DNA of 64,000 nt from Mesostigma viride. Taxonomy: Eukaryota; Streptophyta; Mesostigmatophyceae; Mesostigmatales; Mesostigmataceae. The stretch is from the NCBI GenBank assembly GCA_009746045.1, contig RPFO01001400.1:1-64000 (forward strand), read 5' to 3'. Shown here piece by piece: positions 1-9,731 of this stretch (positions are counted from its first letter, which is position 1; each line of letters starts with the position of its first letter). The notes under the pieces are model-generated. The model did not search any database. It saw nothing but the letters and a program-made list of their open reading frames with translations, and was not told the origin of the DNA. The translations under genes and the position numbers were made by a program.

Positions 1-74
1 GGTGGTGTGGTGGGTGTGGAGGTGGAGATGATGTGGTGATGATGGTGGGTGGTGGTGGGTGGTGGTGGACTACT
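1..74. repeat. GGT/GTG-rich simple repeat at window edge
   Basis: The first 74 bases are an imperfect GGT/GTG tract (with GAT and GAG interruptions). No gene is supported in it. It is cut by the window start, so its full length is unknown. Confidence 0.8.
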
Positions 75-81
75 TACAGCA

Positions 82-1113
82 TCACTTGGGCAACGCTATC
101 TGCGAGACCCTGGTTGCCCAGTCGCCTTGCCGTGCTGATGCCCTTGAAAAAAATGCGGCGATTTTCCACCTGGTACGCAGCACCAGCATGCACATGTGCT
201 CCATGCCATAAAACACATCACCAGGATTGAGCATCACCTCAGTTTTTCCCTCCCCTCTTGGAGATGTCCCTCTTCCTATAATGGCGGATACTATTGTCGT
301 ACGAAACCAACGTGTGTCGGGTTGTACAGCGATGATGCAACTTACTGGGAAGTATACCTCCCATGCCAAAACTTCACGTGTAAGATCGGAATGGGGCCCT
401 TGTTCTTTGCAGTTAGCCAGGCTTCGGAGCACCAGCAACTCACGTGCTTAGGCACGTAGGACATGTCCAGCGCAGCATGCAGGATCTTGACGCCCAATCC
501 AAGACGAGCTTCCCAAACGGGCTGTCTTCGTCGATAAGGGCTGGCTACGTTGCTTTGGAGGGAATGAAAACGTCTTGGTTTCTCGTTTGTACTCCGAAAA
601 ATTCTGTCAAATTTAGTATCCGGCATGTCTTGCGCAGCATTCAGCATCTGCACGCGTACTTCCTCGCTTACGATGCCTCGTATGACAGTGTATCCCCTCT
701 CCCTGATATCCGCCGCACACTTCTTTGTAAAGGGGTTTCGGCAATGTTCCTCTCACGCAATGCCACGTTTTCAATCGCCTTTTCCCCGGCATTCTTCCGG
801 TTGCCCACACGTGGTTCTCTTCGGCTTTCAATGCGGCGGGCGTTTTTTTCTTGGCAGGAACCTTCTTGGCCGCCTCCCGCCTTGCTTTTTGCCTTTCCGC
901 CTGCTGCTTCCTATATGCCAGCAATCCACCAGCCCTCTTGATAGCAGCTTTCTGGTCGATGTCGCGCCACCTGTTTGCCTTCATGATGTTGGCTTGCATC
1001 TTCTTCATGGCTTTGCACGCCTTGGCGACTTCCTGCTCACTTGCCAAGTCGGATTCCAACATTACTACGGAATCCATCATAGACCGGCAAAGAACAACAG
1101 GGTTCAAAAGCAA
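82..1113 (-). pseudogene. Unidentified basic protein remnant, frame-broken
   Basis: On the minus strand a Lys/Ala-rich segment (about 1060-700, with runs such as KKVPAKKKTP) looks protein-like. Coding-like text then continues in two other frames (653-342 and 438-82). I see no clear splice sites joining them, so this may be a decayed gene or one with unrecognised introns. I do not recognise the family. The basic stretch could suggest nucleic-acid binding, but that is only inference. Confidence 0.25.
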
Positions 1114-1214
1114 CCGATAATATGTAAAGGCTGTATCGATCGGGAGGACTTCCGCCGTGCAGCGACAGCTATACCAACCTTGAGGACAACATTGACATTA
1201 TTAATTTACGAGCT

Positions 1215-1731
1215 GCCAGGACAACAGCGGGTCGCTGCGTGCCTGCCGCCAGAAGGATCGAGGGGGTGGTACACAAATACCGTACAGGTGGTACACAACT
1301 GCAGCCAGGACAACAGCGAGTCGCTGCGTACCTGCCGTGGGAAGGAGCGGGGTGGTACACAAATACCGTACAGGTGGTACACAACTGCAGCCAGGACAAC
1401 AGCGAGTCGCTGCGTACCTGCCGTGGGAAGGAGCGGGGTGGTACACAAATACCGTACAGGTGGTACACAACTGCAGCCAGGACAACAGCGAGTCGCTGCG
1501 TACCTGCCGTGGGAAGGAGCGGGGTGGTACACAAATACCGTACAGGTGGTACACAACTGCAGCCAGGACCACAGCGAGTCGCTGCGTACCTGCCGTGGGA
1601 AGGAGGGAGGTGGTACACAAAAACCGTACAGGTGGTACACAACTGCAGCCAGGACCACAGCGAGTCGCTGCGTACCTGCCGTGGGAAGGAGCGGGGTGGT
1701 ACACAAATACCGTACAGGTGGTACACGCACT
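1215..1731 (+). repeat. 86-bp satellite array, about 6 copies (forward)
   Basis: The unit contains two GGTGGTACACAA motifs and the segment GCGTACCTGCCGTGGGAAGG. Starts of consecutive units at 1265, 1351 and 1437 give a period of 86 bp. Copies are nearly identical except a diverged first unit. The same unit recurs in opposite orientation at 11785-12245. Long open frames through it are periodicity artefacts. Confidence 0.95.
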
Positions 1732-2289
1732 CGATCGATCGGGTGCCATGCTGGCAATTGTAAGATGCATCGTGTATGATGTATTTAGGTAGTGGCACGC
1801 AAATGCATGGTTGTACAGTGCAGTGACAGCAGTACAGGCAGAGGTAATGAGGTATCAACATCTGTCCCCCGATCACGTGAGCCTGAGGTAATTATTGGAT
1901 CACGTTAACGGTAATTACCTTGCAGGCAGTACGCAACCGTAGCAATGGCCGCTAAAGATTGTCGATCCGTTTGGGAGTCACAACAGTATGTATCCGCGAT
2001 GGAATATGCGCGCAGCAATTTCCACGTGGTGGTAAGTTCCTTCATGAGTATTCACATTGTAGTCTTGCTTGTGATTCATCGGCGGGTATATGTATCTGAT
2101 GGGTAACAATGTCCCGTTGGAAGCACCGTGTCGGGTCGCGGGGTGCTGCCGACCAATACATCGATGGTTACTGACTGTCTTTGATCGCAGTGCTAATGAT
2201 GGCGCGTGACCATCATAACTGAACGGTCCTGGTTTGTCGAGCGGTTGCCTGCGTGTGTCTCGCTGTGCGTCTCTGCCCTTGCACCGCAG

Positions 2290-2643
2290 GCGCAACAGTA
2301 TAAGCTGCCCGAGCAATTCGATCAAGCGTCCAAAGGGTGTCAGAGCACATCCAACTGGGAGAGACTGGCGGTATCAAAGTACATGCTTGACGCATTGCAG
2401 GGCCGTCGGGCTACTTTTTGTAAGCATGTCACAGCTGGTAATGAGGCCATGGAGAAGCCCGGAGAGGTGGCGGGGACCGAGGAGAGTGATGAGGGCGAGG
2501 AAGAGGTTGCGCAGGCGGTCAGCGGTGAGAAGAAGAAGAAGGGGACCGAGGAGAGTGATGAGGGCGAGGAAGAGGTTGCGCAGGCGGTCAGCGGTGAGAA
2601 GAAGAAGAAGAAGAATGGGAAGGAGTCACCGTATTTGGTTGCG
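2290..2643 (+). CDS. Candidate exon of an unidentified acidic/basic protein
   Basis: An open segment follows a good acceptor (CACCGCAG, exon from 2290) and ends at a strong donor (GCG then GTGAGT at 2644). The product begins AQQYKLPEQFD and contains two tandem copies of an acidic block (TEESDEGEEE) each followed by a Lys run. The upstream in-frame codon near 2206 is GTG, not ATG, so the true start is probably in an upstream exon I cannot place. A following candidate exon is 2820-3094. No family is recognised. The Glu-rich and Lys-rich blocks would suit a nuclear protein, which is inference. Confidence 0.35.
2473..2610 (+). repeat. 69-bp direct repeat, 2 copies, in frame
   Basis: Two near-perfect copies begin at 2473 and 2542 (69 bp = 23 codons). 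They encode the duplicated acidic-plus-Lys block of the candidate exon. Confidence 0.9.
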
Positions 2644-2819
2644 GTGAGTTCCCCTTTGCTTCTTCATGTGCTGCACGTGTACATGGATGTTTGTATACTA
2701 CTACGAAGTTAGAGGAAGCATGAACGGCAATGCTGGACATGTGTGGACTGTTCTTCTCATGTGTTGTTGCTGTAAACCGTTGCTGTGCTGATTTGTGCAT
2801 ATCCTTGACATGTGTGCAG

Positions 2820-3094
2820 AGGAGGCAACTAACGCGGGCGGTCCGTTATTGGAGCGGCAAGTGTCTGAAGGAGATGCAGGACCCAGTGGGTGCGTGCTCG
2901 CAGGCGGCAGCTGTACCTGGAGAAGGGTTGTCGGGAACACCGGGGATGCACTTGTCCTGGACGCCGCGGCGTTGTGTCAGATGATCTGCAACCGCGCAGT
3001 GGCGTCGTTGCCCCACGTGGCGGCTGCGTTGGTTACTGCGGGGGAGGGCTCCTTCGGGCCGCGCATGCTGGCACACATGGCACTGTCTGCTCAG
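2820..3094 (+). CDS. Candidate downstream exon, frame unresolved
   Basis: The segment sits between an acceptor (GTGTGCAG, ending 2819) and a donor (GTAGGC at 3095). One frame stays open to the donor and gives text such as DALVLDAAALCQMICNR. The frame that joins in phase to the exon ending at 2643 starts RRQLTRAVRYWSGK but stops near 2984. Either the exon pairing is wrong or the gene is decayed. No family recognised. Confidence 0.25.
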
Positions 3095-3520
3095 GTAGGC
3101 GACTGTGTGATTGCTTGTTGCATGCAACATGTTGACGACAATCTTTATTTGCATATGGGAACAGCGCGTTGATTACTTATTCATATGTGACAGCAAAATG
3201 TGGCCTGTGCTTTCTCTCCCTGCTGGTGGATGTAATGTTAGGCACAGCACATGCGAATATCGGCTGTCCTCTTTGCTGATACTGCATGAATGACTCAATG
3301 CGTAACCCGCTTTCTCTCAGCACTGAATCTGTGGCACGAGAGGGGTGAGGGGGGCGGCATCGGACAAGATGCTGAAGAGATGTAGAATCAAACAGATGGG
3401 AGGGGAAGCCAAAGTTACATGTGCAAGGAGACGTGTCCAGGGGGGGGGGGGGGGGGCAGAGAATTGGAATTGAGTAGGAGGACAGCCAGATGGTATGGGC
3501 AACAGGACGGAAAGAATGTG

Positions 3521-4250
3521 GGTGTAATGGGGTGCTGGCATGCATGGATGGGTGTAATGGGGTGCTGGCATGCGTGGATGGGTGTAATGGGGTGCTGGCA
3601 TGCGTGGATGGGTGTAATGGGGTGCTGGCATGCGTGGATGGGTGTAATGGGGTGCTGGCATGCGTGGATGGTTGTAATGGGGTGCTGGCATGCATGGATG
3701 GGTGTAATGGGGTGCTGGCATGCATGGATGGTTGTAATGGGGTGCTGGCATGCATGGATGGGTGTAATGGGGTGCTGGCATGCATGGATGGTTGTAATGG
3801 GGTGCTGGCATGCGTGGATGGGTGTAATGGGGTGCTGGCATGCGTGGATGGGTGTAATGGGGTGCTGGCATGCGTGGATGGGTGTAATGGGGTGCTGGCA
3901 TGCATGGATGGGTGTCATGGGGTGCTGGCATGCATGGATGGTTGTAATGGGGTGCTGGCATGCGTGGATGGGTGTAATGGGGTGCTGGCATGCGTGGATG
4001 GGTGTAATGGGGTGCTGGCATGCGTGGATGGGTGTAATGGGGTGCTGGCATGCATGGATGGGTGTCATGGGGTGCTGGCATGCATGGATGGTTGTAATGG
4101 GGTGCTGGCATGCATGGATGGGTGTAATGGGGTGCTGGCATGCATGGATGGTTGTAATGGGGTGCTGGCATGCATGGATGGGTGTAATGGGGTGCTGGCA
4201 TGCGTGGATGGGTGTAATGGGGTGCTGGCATGCATGGATGGGTGTAATGG
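3521..4250. repeat. 30-bp minisatellite, about 24 copies
   Basis: The unit is GGTGTAATGGGGTGCTGGCA plus TGCRTGGATG. It repeats with exact 30-bp register from 3521 to 4250, with G/A and G/T variants distributed among units. Because 30 is divisible by 3, several frames are open throughout; these are not genes. Confidence 0.97.
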
Positions 4251-4398
4251 AAGAGAATACGCATCCTTTTTGCCGGGGTCCTTACACCTTTCCCCTAGAC
4301 TCCTTGTTTTACTTTATTCTGTGGGAACATGCAGCTGGGAGGCATCCACATGCATGGAGTAACGGCTCCACTTGGGCAGCCAGGACATGCGACCACTG

Positions 4399-4640
4399 GG
4401 CCGCTCCGCGAGGGCCTGGCAACGGAAGGGAGACTGCCGAAGAAGCGGGCCACAGGGCAGCCCCGCGAGGGCCTGGCAACGGCAGGGGGACTGCCGAAGA
4501 AGCGGGCCACAGGGCAGCCCCGCGAGGGCCTGGCAACGGCAGGGGACTGCCGAAGAAGCGGGCCACAGGGCAGCCCCGCGAGGGCCTGGCAACGGCAGGG
4601 AGACTGACGAAGAAGCAGGCCACAGGGCAGCCGGGGAGGG
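4399..4640. repeat. 56-57-bp tandem repeat, 4 copies
   Basis: The motif AGGGCCTGGCAACGG recurs at 4411, 4468, 4525 and 4581, each followed by a segment containing GAAGAAGCGGGCCACAGGGC. It lies directly upstream of the GC-rich repeat at 4656-4900 and may be part of the 5' region of the gene ending at 6584. Confidence 0.85.
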
Positions 4641-4655
4641 CGGCACAGAGGCCGG

Positions 4656-4900
4656 GGGCGGAGGCGGAGGCGGCGGGGAGGGGGGTGGAGGAGGTCGTTC
4701 CCGAGACGATGGCGGCGGAGGGGGACACGGGGGGGAAGGCGGAGGCGGCGGGGAGGGGGGTGGAGGAGGTCGTTCCCGAGACGATGGCGACGGAGGGGGA
4801 CACGGGGGGGAAGGCGGAGGCGGCGGGGAGGGGGGTGGGGAGGGCGTTCCAGACTCGAGGCATGCGGAGGTGGGGCCGGGGGGAAGGCGGAGGCGGCGGG
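4656..4900. repeat. 75-bp GC-rich tandem repeat, 3 copies
   Basis: The motif GAGGTCGTTCCCGAGACGAT appears at 4691 and 4766 (75 bp = 25 codons), with a third partial unit to about 4900. G-runs of 6-7 are frequent, so read-length errors could shift frame here. Confidence 0.85.
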
Positions 4901-4910
4901 GAGGGGGTAC

Positions 4911-5793
4911 GTGGAGGTGGTTGAGTTAGGGTCCTCCACCGATGAGGAGGACCGCGGCACGGTCATTGGGAAGCCAAAAAAGAGGAAGAGGAAGGTGGCT
5001 GAAAGTCAGGCATCGACGCCGGCGGCGAAGGAGGTAGTGGCGTCGCCAGGGCCGCAGACGAGGAGGAGGCGGGCTGCACAGCAGGCTGCGGAGACGTCGA
5101 ACACGGGGGGGAAGGACGGAGATCCAGACTCGAGGGGTGTGGAGGTGGGGACGGGGGCAAGGCGGAGGCGGCGGGTACGGGGGTGACGAGGAAGTTCCAG
5201 AGAGGATGGCGGCGGAGGGGGAGACGGGGGGGAAGGCGGAGGCGCTGCAGAAGGGGAAGCGTGGTGCGAGGCAGAGAGCGGAGGCGGCGATGAAGGTACT
5301 GGTGGTGGTCGATCCTCAGGCGAGTGCGGCGGCAGAGGGGACGGTGGGGAAGCCGCCAGGGCCAGAGTCGAGTGAGAAGGCAGCGGGGGTGAAGGCGGGA
5401 GACTGCGCCGATCTTCCCCTCGACCTTGCTCTGGATGATGATGATGCAGGGACAGGGCCACAGTCGAGTGAGAAGGCAGCGGGGGTGAAGGCGGGAGACT
5501 GCGCCGATCTTCCCGTCGACCTTGCTGGGGATGATGATGATGCAGGGACTGCCAGCCCTGTGGAGATCGATCGCACCACTGACCCGGCATTTCCGGCAGA
5601 GTGTCCTGGTCCCGACGAGGACTGCAGGCACTGCACGGAGAGTGCGGAACTGTTGAGAAAGCACGGTGAGCACAGGGTGAAGGCTGGCCGGGAGCACACG
5701 GGGAAATGGGGGATAACAGCTGTGCCCCAGACGCTGCCATCGAGTTTGCCAACGCGGGAGCTGCGGTGGTGTCTGGTGGCGGGGTCGGGCTAG
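4911..5793 (+). CDS. Possible N-terminal part of the 5706-6584 gene (nuclear-type low-complexity protein)
   Basis: Two overlapping open segments read protein-like. The one at 4911-5186 contains a classical-looking nuclear localisation stretch KPKKRKRKV. The one in the next frame, to about 5793, contains two copies of an SSEKAAGVKAGDCADLP block ending in an Asp run. Moving between these frames, and then to the 5706-6584 frame, would need introns or single-base differences; G-homopolymers are abundant (near 5104-5110 and 5226-5234). I treat this as a tentative 5' extension, not a proven gene. Confidence 0.3.
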
Positions 5794-6584
5794 CACAGCT
5801 TCTCACGGGTCGAGCGAGGGGTCGCGCCCATGACCCCCAGCGATGCGAGCTGGGCACGTGCATCATCCGGTGGTTTATCGCTATCGATACAGAGCCGCGC
5901 AAGAATTACGAGCGGTGGCAGAAGAGGGTGCACAAAGGATGCGCTGATGCATTGCAGAAGCCGGTGGGCAAATTCCTGGGTGCTGGGCGCTGCTTGACGA
6001 CTGTGATGTGGCATCTGCAGGGGTGCGACCTCCGCGAAGTAGGCCACACATGTCGCCCCACGGAGGAGCTGCTCGTGAAGCTTCCTATCGACTGCCACAT
6101 GAAGTGCACGCCATCGCGACGCCATGGTGGACACTCCATCGCCGAGGCCATCCAGATGGCGCTGACCCAAGGGTGCGGCACCAACGGTAACACGTTGTGC
6201 ACCCCTGGGTGCGCGGGTTTCCATGAACCCCCTGTACGAGTCTTCAAGACTGTCCCCTCCATGATCCCGGTCATGGACTTCTTCATGGAGACTCTGCCGG
6301 CAAAGACTGCGCACCAACTGCCGGAAGAGATCGTGGTACGCATCACGGTGGGGGGCGAAGAGCGTAAAAGGTACGAGGTGACTGCGTGGCTCTGCGCCGT
6401 CCTCGTGTATAAAGCGGAGAAGCACTGGCAGCTCCTACGGCGCGCTGGCAGGGCCGCGGCGTGGCGTGAAGTGGACAGTTTTGTTCACCCCAGGAACACC
6501 GTGCCCTTGGAAGGTGCAATTGGCGACAGGGCCAAGGACACGCTAGCCTGCATGTATATTGTGGCTGAGGCACACCCTGTTTAG
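5706..6584 (+). CDS. Hypothetical 292-aa protein, possible papain-fold/USP-like cysteine peptidase domain
   Basis: This is an ATG-started ORF ending in TAG. Near the N terminus is an N-S-C box (GDNSCAPDAAIEF, residues 2-14). Near the C terminus is YEVTAWLCAVLVYKAEKHW, then a Trp and an Asp-Ser segment (AAWREVDSFV). That order (Asn-Cys box early, a hydrophobic strand ending in His-Trp late, Asp after it) resembles the layout of ubiquitin-specific-protease-type papain-fold domains. The middle holds several Cys pairs (CGTNGNTLCTPGC) that could bind zinc. The family call is inference; overall similarity is weak. The frame upstream of the ATG changes, so the N terminus may be incomplete. It could be a transposon- or virus-derived gene, since the flanks are repeat-rich. 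Confidence 0.45.
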   Translation: MGDNSCAPDAAIEFANAGAAVVSGGGVGLAQLLTGRARGRAHDPQRCELGTCIIRWFIAIDTEPRKNYERWQKRVHKGCADALQKPVGKFLGAGRCLTTVMWHLQGCDLREVGHTCRPTEELLVKLPIDCHMKCTPSRRHGGHSIAEAIQMALTQGCGTNGNTLCTPGCAGFHEPPVRVFKTVPSMIPVMDFFMETLPAKTAHQLPEEIVVRITVGGEERKRYEVTAWLCAVLVYKAEKHWQLLRRAGRAAAWREVDSFVHPRNTVPLEGAIGDRAKDTLACMYIVAEAHPV

Positions 6585-6694
6585 GTGTTCACCATGCACG
6601 CATGTATCCTGGGCTTCCCGGCTTTGTCTCAATAGCTGCAGCTCCAGTTTCATCCTGTCATGGCCTGACACTCCAGGCGCCCCAGCTTAAACTG

Positions 6695-6736
6695 TTTAGG
6701 GTTTAGGGTTTAGGGTTTAGGGTTTAGGGTTTAGGG
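6695..6736 (+). repeat. Interstitial telomere-type repeat, (TTTAGGG)6
   Basis: Six perfect TTTAGGG units span 42 bp. This is the Arabidopsis-type plant telomere repeat. The tract is internal, between non-telomeric sequences, and is followed at once by a perfect hairpin. Confidence 0.97.
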
Positions 6737-6741
6737 CTGTA

Positions 6742-6776
6742 TACTACTGCTGTATTAGGGGAATACAGCAGTAGTA
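6742..6776. repeat. Perfect 15-bp-stem hairpin next to telomeric tract
   Basis: Arms 6742-6756 (TACTACTGCTGTATT) and 6762-6776 are exact reverse complements with a 5-base AGGGG loop. No T-run follows and this is eukaryotic DNA, so terminator function is not implied. Confidence 0.9.
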
Positions 6777-7061
6777 GTGTAGAATAGATAGACCGTGGCC
6801 ATGTACATGTATACGCCTCCTAGAGGCCCTATCCCAGCTAAGCCACGCGCTTTATTTCATCATGTACATGTGTGCCTATGATGAGCCACACTCCAGACGA
6901 TGCCTAGCCTTATTTAGTAATGTTGTGCCCATGCAGGGAGTCACTCCCTGCTGAGAAGCCATGCCATAGCTCCTGTATAGCCATGATGATCTTCCCCCTC
7001 ACAGGCATGCTCCCCCCTTACCCGGGCATAGCGTGATAGACCATGAGGGTGCGGGTGCCCT

Positions 7062-7212
7062 GGTGCACCTAGAGCAAGTGTTGTTTACATTCCCACCCTT
7101 GCAGGAAGTAGCTTAGAATGTATTATAGGCTCATATGCCCCTTCTCAGGGCTATGTGCTACATATACTCCCAACGGAGTTATGTTCCTAATTAATTAATT
7201 AATTAATTAATG
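7062..7212 (+). mobile_element. MITE-like dispersed repeat, copy 1
   Basis: It shares an extended core with 30595-30775 (same orientation) and 14765-14925 (opposite): TTGCAGGAAGTAGCTTAG, CCCCTTCTCAGGG, a TACATAT segment, then CTCCCAACGGAG followed by an ATTA-rich tail. About 150 bp, non-coding, with divergence among copies. Confidence 0.6.
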
Positions 7213-8214
7213 GCCTGACAGGAGCATAGGTACAAAACTTGAATCCTGGACACATGTATGGAGTGAGAGATGTATTCCTGGACGAATGCATGATGAACAA
7301 GGCCCACATGGATCGAGCACACTTGTTGCACACATTGCATTAATGCCCATGCAGCTTTGTCAAGAAGGCTCCACGCCCATGATAATATGTTTTACTACCC
7401 AGGGTAAGGATGACCCTGCATGGTGTAAAGGAGACAGCCTGGTGTGATTGCATCCCCTATGCATCTGCTGACCTTGGGACTGTTTTAAATATATTGCACC
7501 CACACTGTATAGATGCCAGGCGGTGCTACTGAGCATTTCAGATGGCAACTGTGACCTGACTAGATCCTTTATACTGAAAGAAGGACGGTTGTATCAGTTC
7601 CCCTGTTGTTGTGTATAGCCATCAAGGATATCATGGTAGCTAGCAGTATATTAAGTGAGACAACTATAATTCTTAGGGTTATTTTGATCCACGAGGGCCC
7701 CAGCAGGAGCGAGTTACTAATTAAGTCTGGGCCGCTGTTTTTAGGCTATATAGTAGTGGACCTACATGTACATATTGACGTCTTGGGGAGACATCCACTA
7801 TCTTTGTTGGGGAAAAGAAGTTGTCCGTGACGTACCCACAACAGCCACACGATACTATTCCATGAATTAATTTGTTATGTTCGAAACGTACGTGTTACAA
7901 ATATTGGAATTAATAACATGAAATCATGTAACACATGTGCAGCTGACTAGGGGCATATTAGTTGTCTCACTTCAAATATGGCGTTGGATCACCATGCGTC
8001 CATGTCCCAGTTAATAGTGTTTTTACTACATTATGTGATACAACCTGTTGGTGATGGGTGTAAACTGCCACCTACTCGATCTGGGTGCCCAAGTGCACAT
8101 GCACCTCCATGTATTCCAGGAAGCACGCTAGACAGGACCCCTAGGGTAGAGAGCTAGGATACAACAGTGTTGGCTTCATGTTGTAGATAGCTTTGACCGG
8201 TAGGATTGCGTGTC

Positions 8215-8712
8215 CCCATCCATCCATCCATCCATCCATCCCTCCCTCCCTCCCTCCCTCCCTCCCTCCCTCCATCCATCCATCCATCCATCCATCCATC
8301 CATCCATCCATCCATCCATCCATCCATCCATCCATCCATCCATCCATCCCTCCCTCCCTCCCTCCCTCCCTCCATCCATCCATCCATCCATCCATCCATC
8401 CATCCATCCATCCATCCATCCATCCATCCATCCATCCATCCATCCATCCATCCATCCATCCATCCATCCATCCATCCATCCCTCCCTCCCTCCCTCCCTC
8501 CCTCCATCCATCCATCCATCCATCCAGCCAGCCAGCCAGCCAGCCAGCCATCCAGCCATCCATCCATCCATCCATCCATCCATCCATCCATCCATCCATC
8601 CATCCATCCATCCATCCATCCATCCATCCATCCATCCATCCATCCAGCCAGCCAGCCAGCCAGCCATCCAGCCATCCATCCATCCATCCATCCATCCATC
8701 CATCCATCCATC
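8215..8712. repeat. ATCC/CTCC/AGCC tetranucleotide array
   Basis: About 500 bp of (ATCC)n with interspersed blocks of (CTCC)n and (AGCC)n. The same left flank (GACCGGTAGGATTGCGTG) and right flank (GTTAATGCTCCGTGACTCC) border the second array at 9236-9467, so the arrays are duplicated loci. Ser/Pro/His or Trp/Met/Asp open frames are artefacts. Confidence 0.97.
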
Positions 8713-8721
8713 GGGGTTAAT

Positions 8722-8833
8722 GCTCCGTGACTCCGCGACGCGAGCACGAGTTTAATTATATAATTCATTAATGTATTCCAGCAGCAAATTGATTAATTAA
8801 TTAAACGCGTGCTCGCGTCGCGGAGTAACGGAG
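8722..8833. mobile_element. Foldback (MITE-like) element
   Basis: Arms of about 37 bp (8722-8758 and 8797-8833) are inverted complements with two mismatches around a ~38-base loop. The arms contain GCTCCGTGACTCC and an ATTA-rich inner end. Single arms recur at 9475-9515 and about 24795-24850. Confidence 0.75.
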
Positions 8834-9235
8834 CACGTGTCTATTAATTAATTAATTAATTAATGTGCACAACAGTTCGTAATTCATTAACTAGCTTATT
8901 AATTAATTGGCGTGTCACGAGTTGAATACAAAATTTAAACTGATGAATTGGCGTCTCCGCATGTGCAGAGGACATGCATGGGGGTGCTAGTCCTCTTTAA
9001 GTGATTTGGAAAAAGATGATGGACATGGCCAAGTGGGCCCATGGTCATGAAATTATTTATTAATTAATAGACACGTGACTGTGCAGGTCATAGAGGCCAA
9101 CAAGCCCCATGCAGTGGGGAAGGAACGTGTTTTCACACGAGGGCGGCATGCCAACCAACACCCCTAGGGTCGCGACCATCACAAAGAGAACATAGAACTG
9201 TTTTGTAGATCGCTTTGACCGGTAGGATTGCGTGC
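8834..9235. other. Spacer between the two tetranucleotide arrays
   Basis: AT-rich sequence with several ATTA tracts (8845-8862, 9055-9068) leading into the duplicated left flank (about 9160-9235). No gene seen. Confidence 0.5.
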
Positions 9236-9467
9236 ACCCCTCCCTCCCTCCCTCCCTCCCTCCCTCCCTCCCTCCCTCCCTCCCTCCCTCCCTCCCTCCC
9301 TCCCTCCCTCCCTCCCTCCCTCCCTCCCTCCCTCCATCCCTCCCTCCCTCCATCCATCCACCCTAAACCCTAGCTCCCTCCCTCCCTCCCTCCCTCCCTC
9401 CCTCCCTCCATCCAGCCTAAACCCTCCCTCCCTCCCTCCCTCCATCCATCCATCCATCCATCCATCC
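9236..9467. repeat. CTCC/ATCC array with embedded telomere-like CCCTAAA
   Basis: A (CTCC)n array is interrupted at about 9361-9371 by CCCTAAACCCTA and at about 9416-9425 by a CCTAAACCCT piece. Flanks match the 8215-8712 array. Confidence 0.95.
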
Positions 9468-9474
9468 GGGTTAA

Positions 9475-9515
9475 TGCTCCGTGACTCCCCAGTGGAAGCA
9501 CGAGTTTAATTATAT
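9475..9515 (+). mobile_element. Single arm of the foldback family
   Basis: The arm sequence GCTCCGTGACTCC followed by GCACGAGTTTAATTATATA matches the left arm of 8722-8833, with no partner arm downstream. Confidence 0.6.
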
Positions 9516-9731
9516 ACTTAATTAATGTGCACATGTGTGTGCATGGGCAAAAGCTGGCTAACTCAATCAAAAGACGATATAATAATTTAGTACTTAATAA
9601 GTTAATTAATAAGACATGTGCACCGTGTGTACAACAGGCATCAGTAATCACCGATAAGTAAACCAAGGCAACCACGATGTTACATCATGGATCCAAGTCG
9701 ACAAAGCTGCTGTCACGGTATCCTACATGTC

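Larger units (their letters stand above)
6585..8100. other. Intergenic stretch, no gene seen
   Basis: Apart from the telomeric tract, the hairpin, an (ATTA)n tract at about 7190-7212 and a MITE-like copy (7062-7212), I see no supported coding or RNA gene. Open frames are short and lack coding character. Confidence 0.6.

Noticed and set aside
3177-4264. Repeat proteins with MPAPHYTHPC or GCWHAWM units
   Set aside because: Frames of a 30-bp minisatellite present on both strands.
2290-6584. A single spliced gene covering the whole interval
   Set aside because: Splice phases between candidate exons do not agree and two minisatellites intervene; only separate low-confidence pieces are reported.
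6742-6776. Bacterial-type terminator at the hairpin
   Set aside because: Eukaryotic context and no T-tract.
8141-9457. Trp-Met-Asp-Gly and Ser-Ile-His-Pro repeat proteins
   Set aside because: Tetranucleotide microsatellite; a 12-base frame cycle keeps all frames open.
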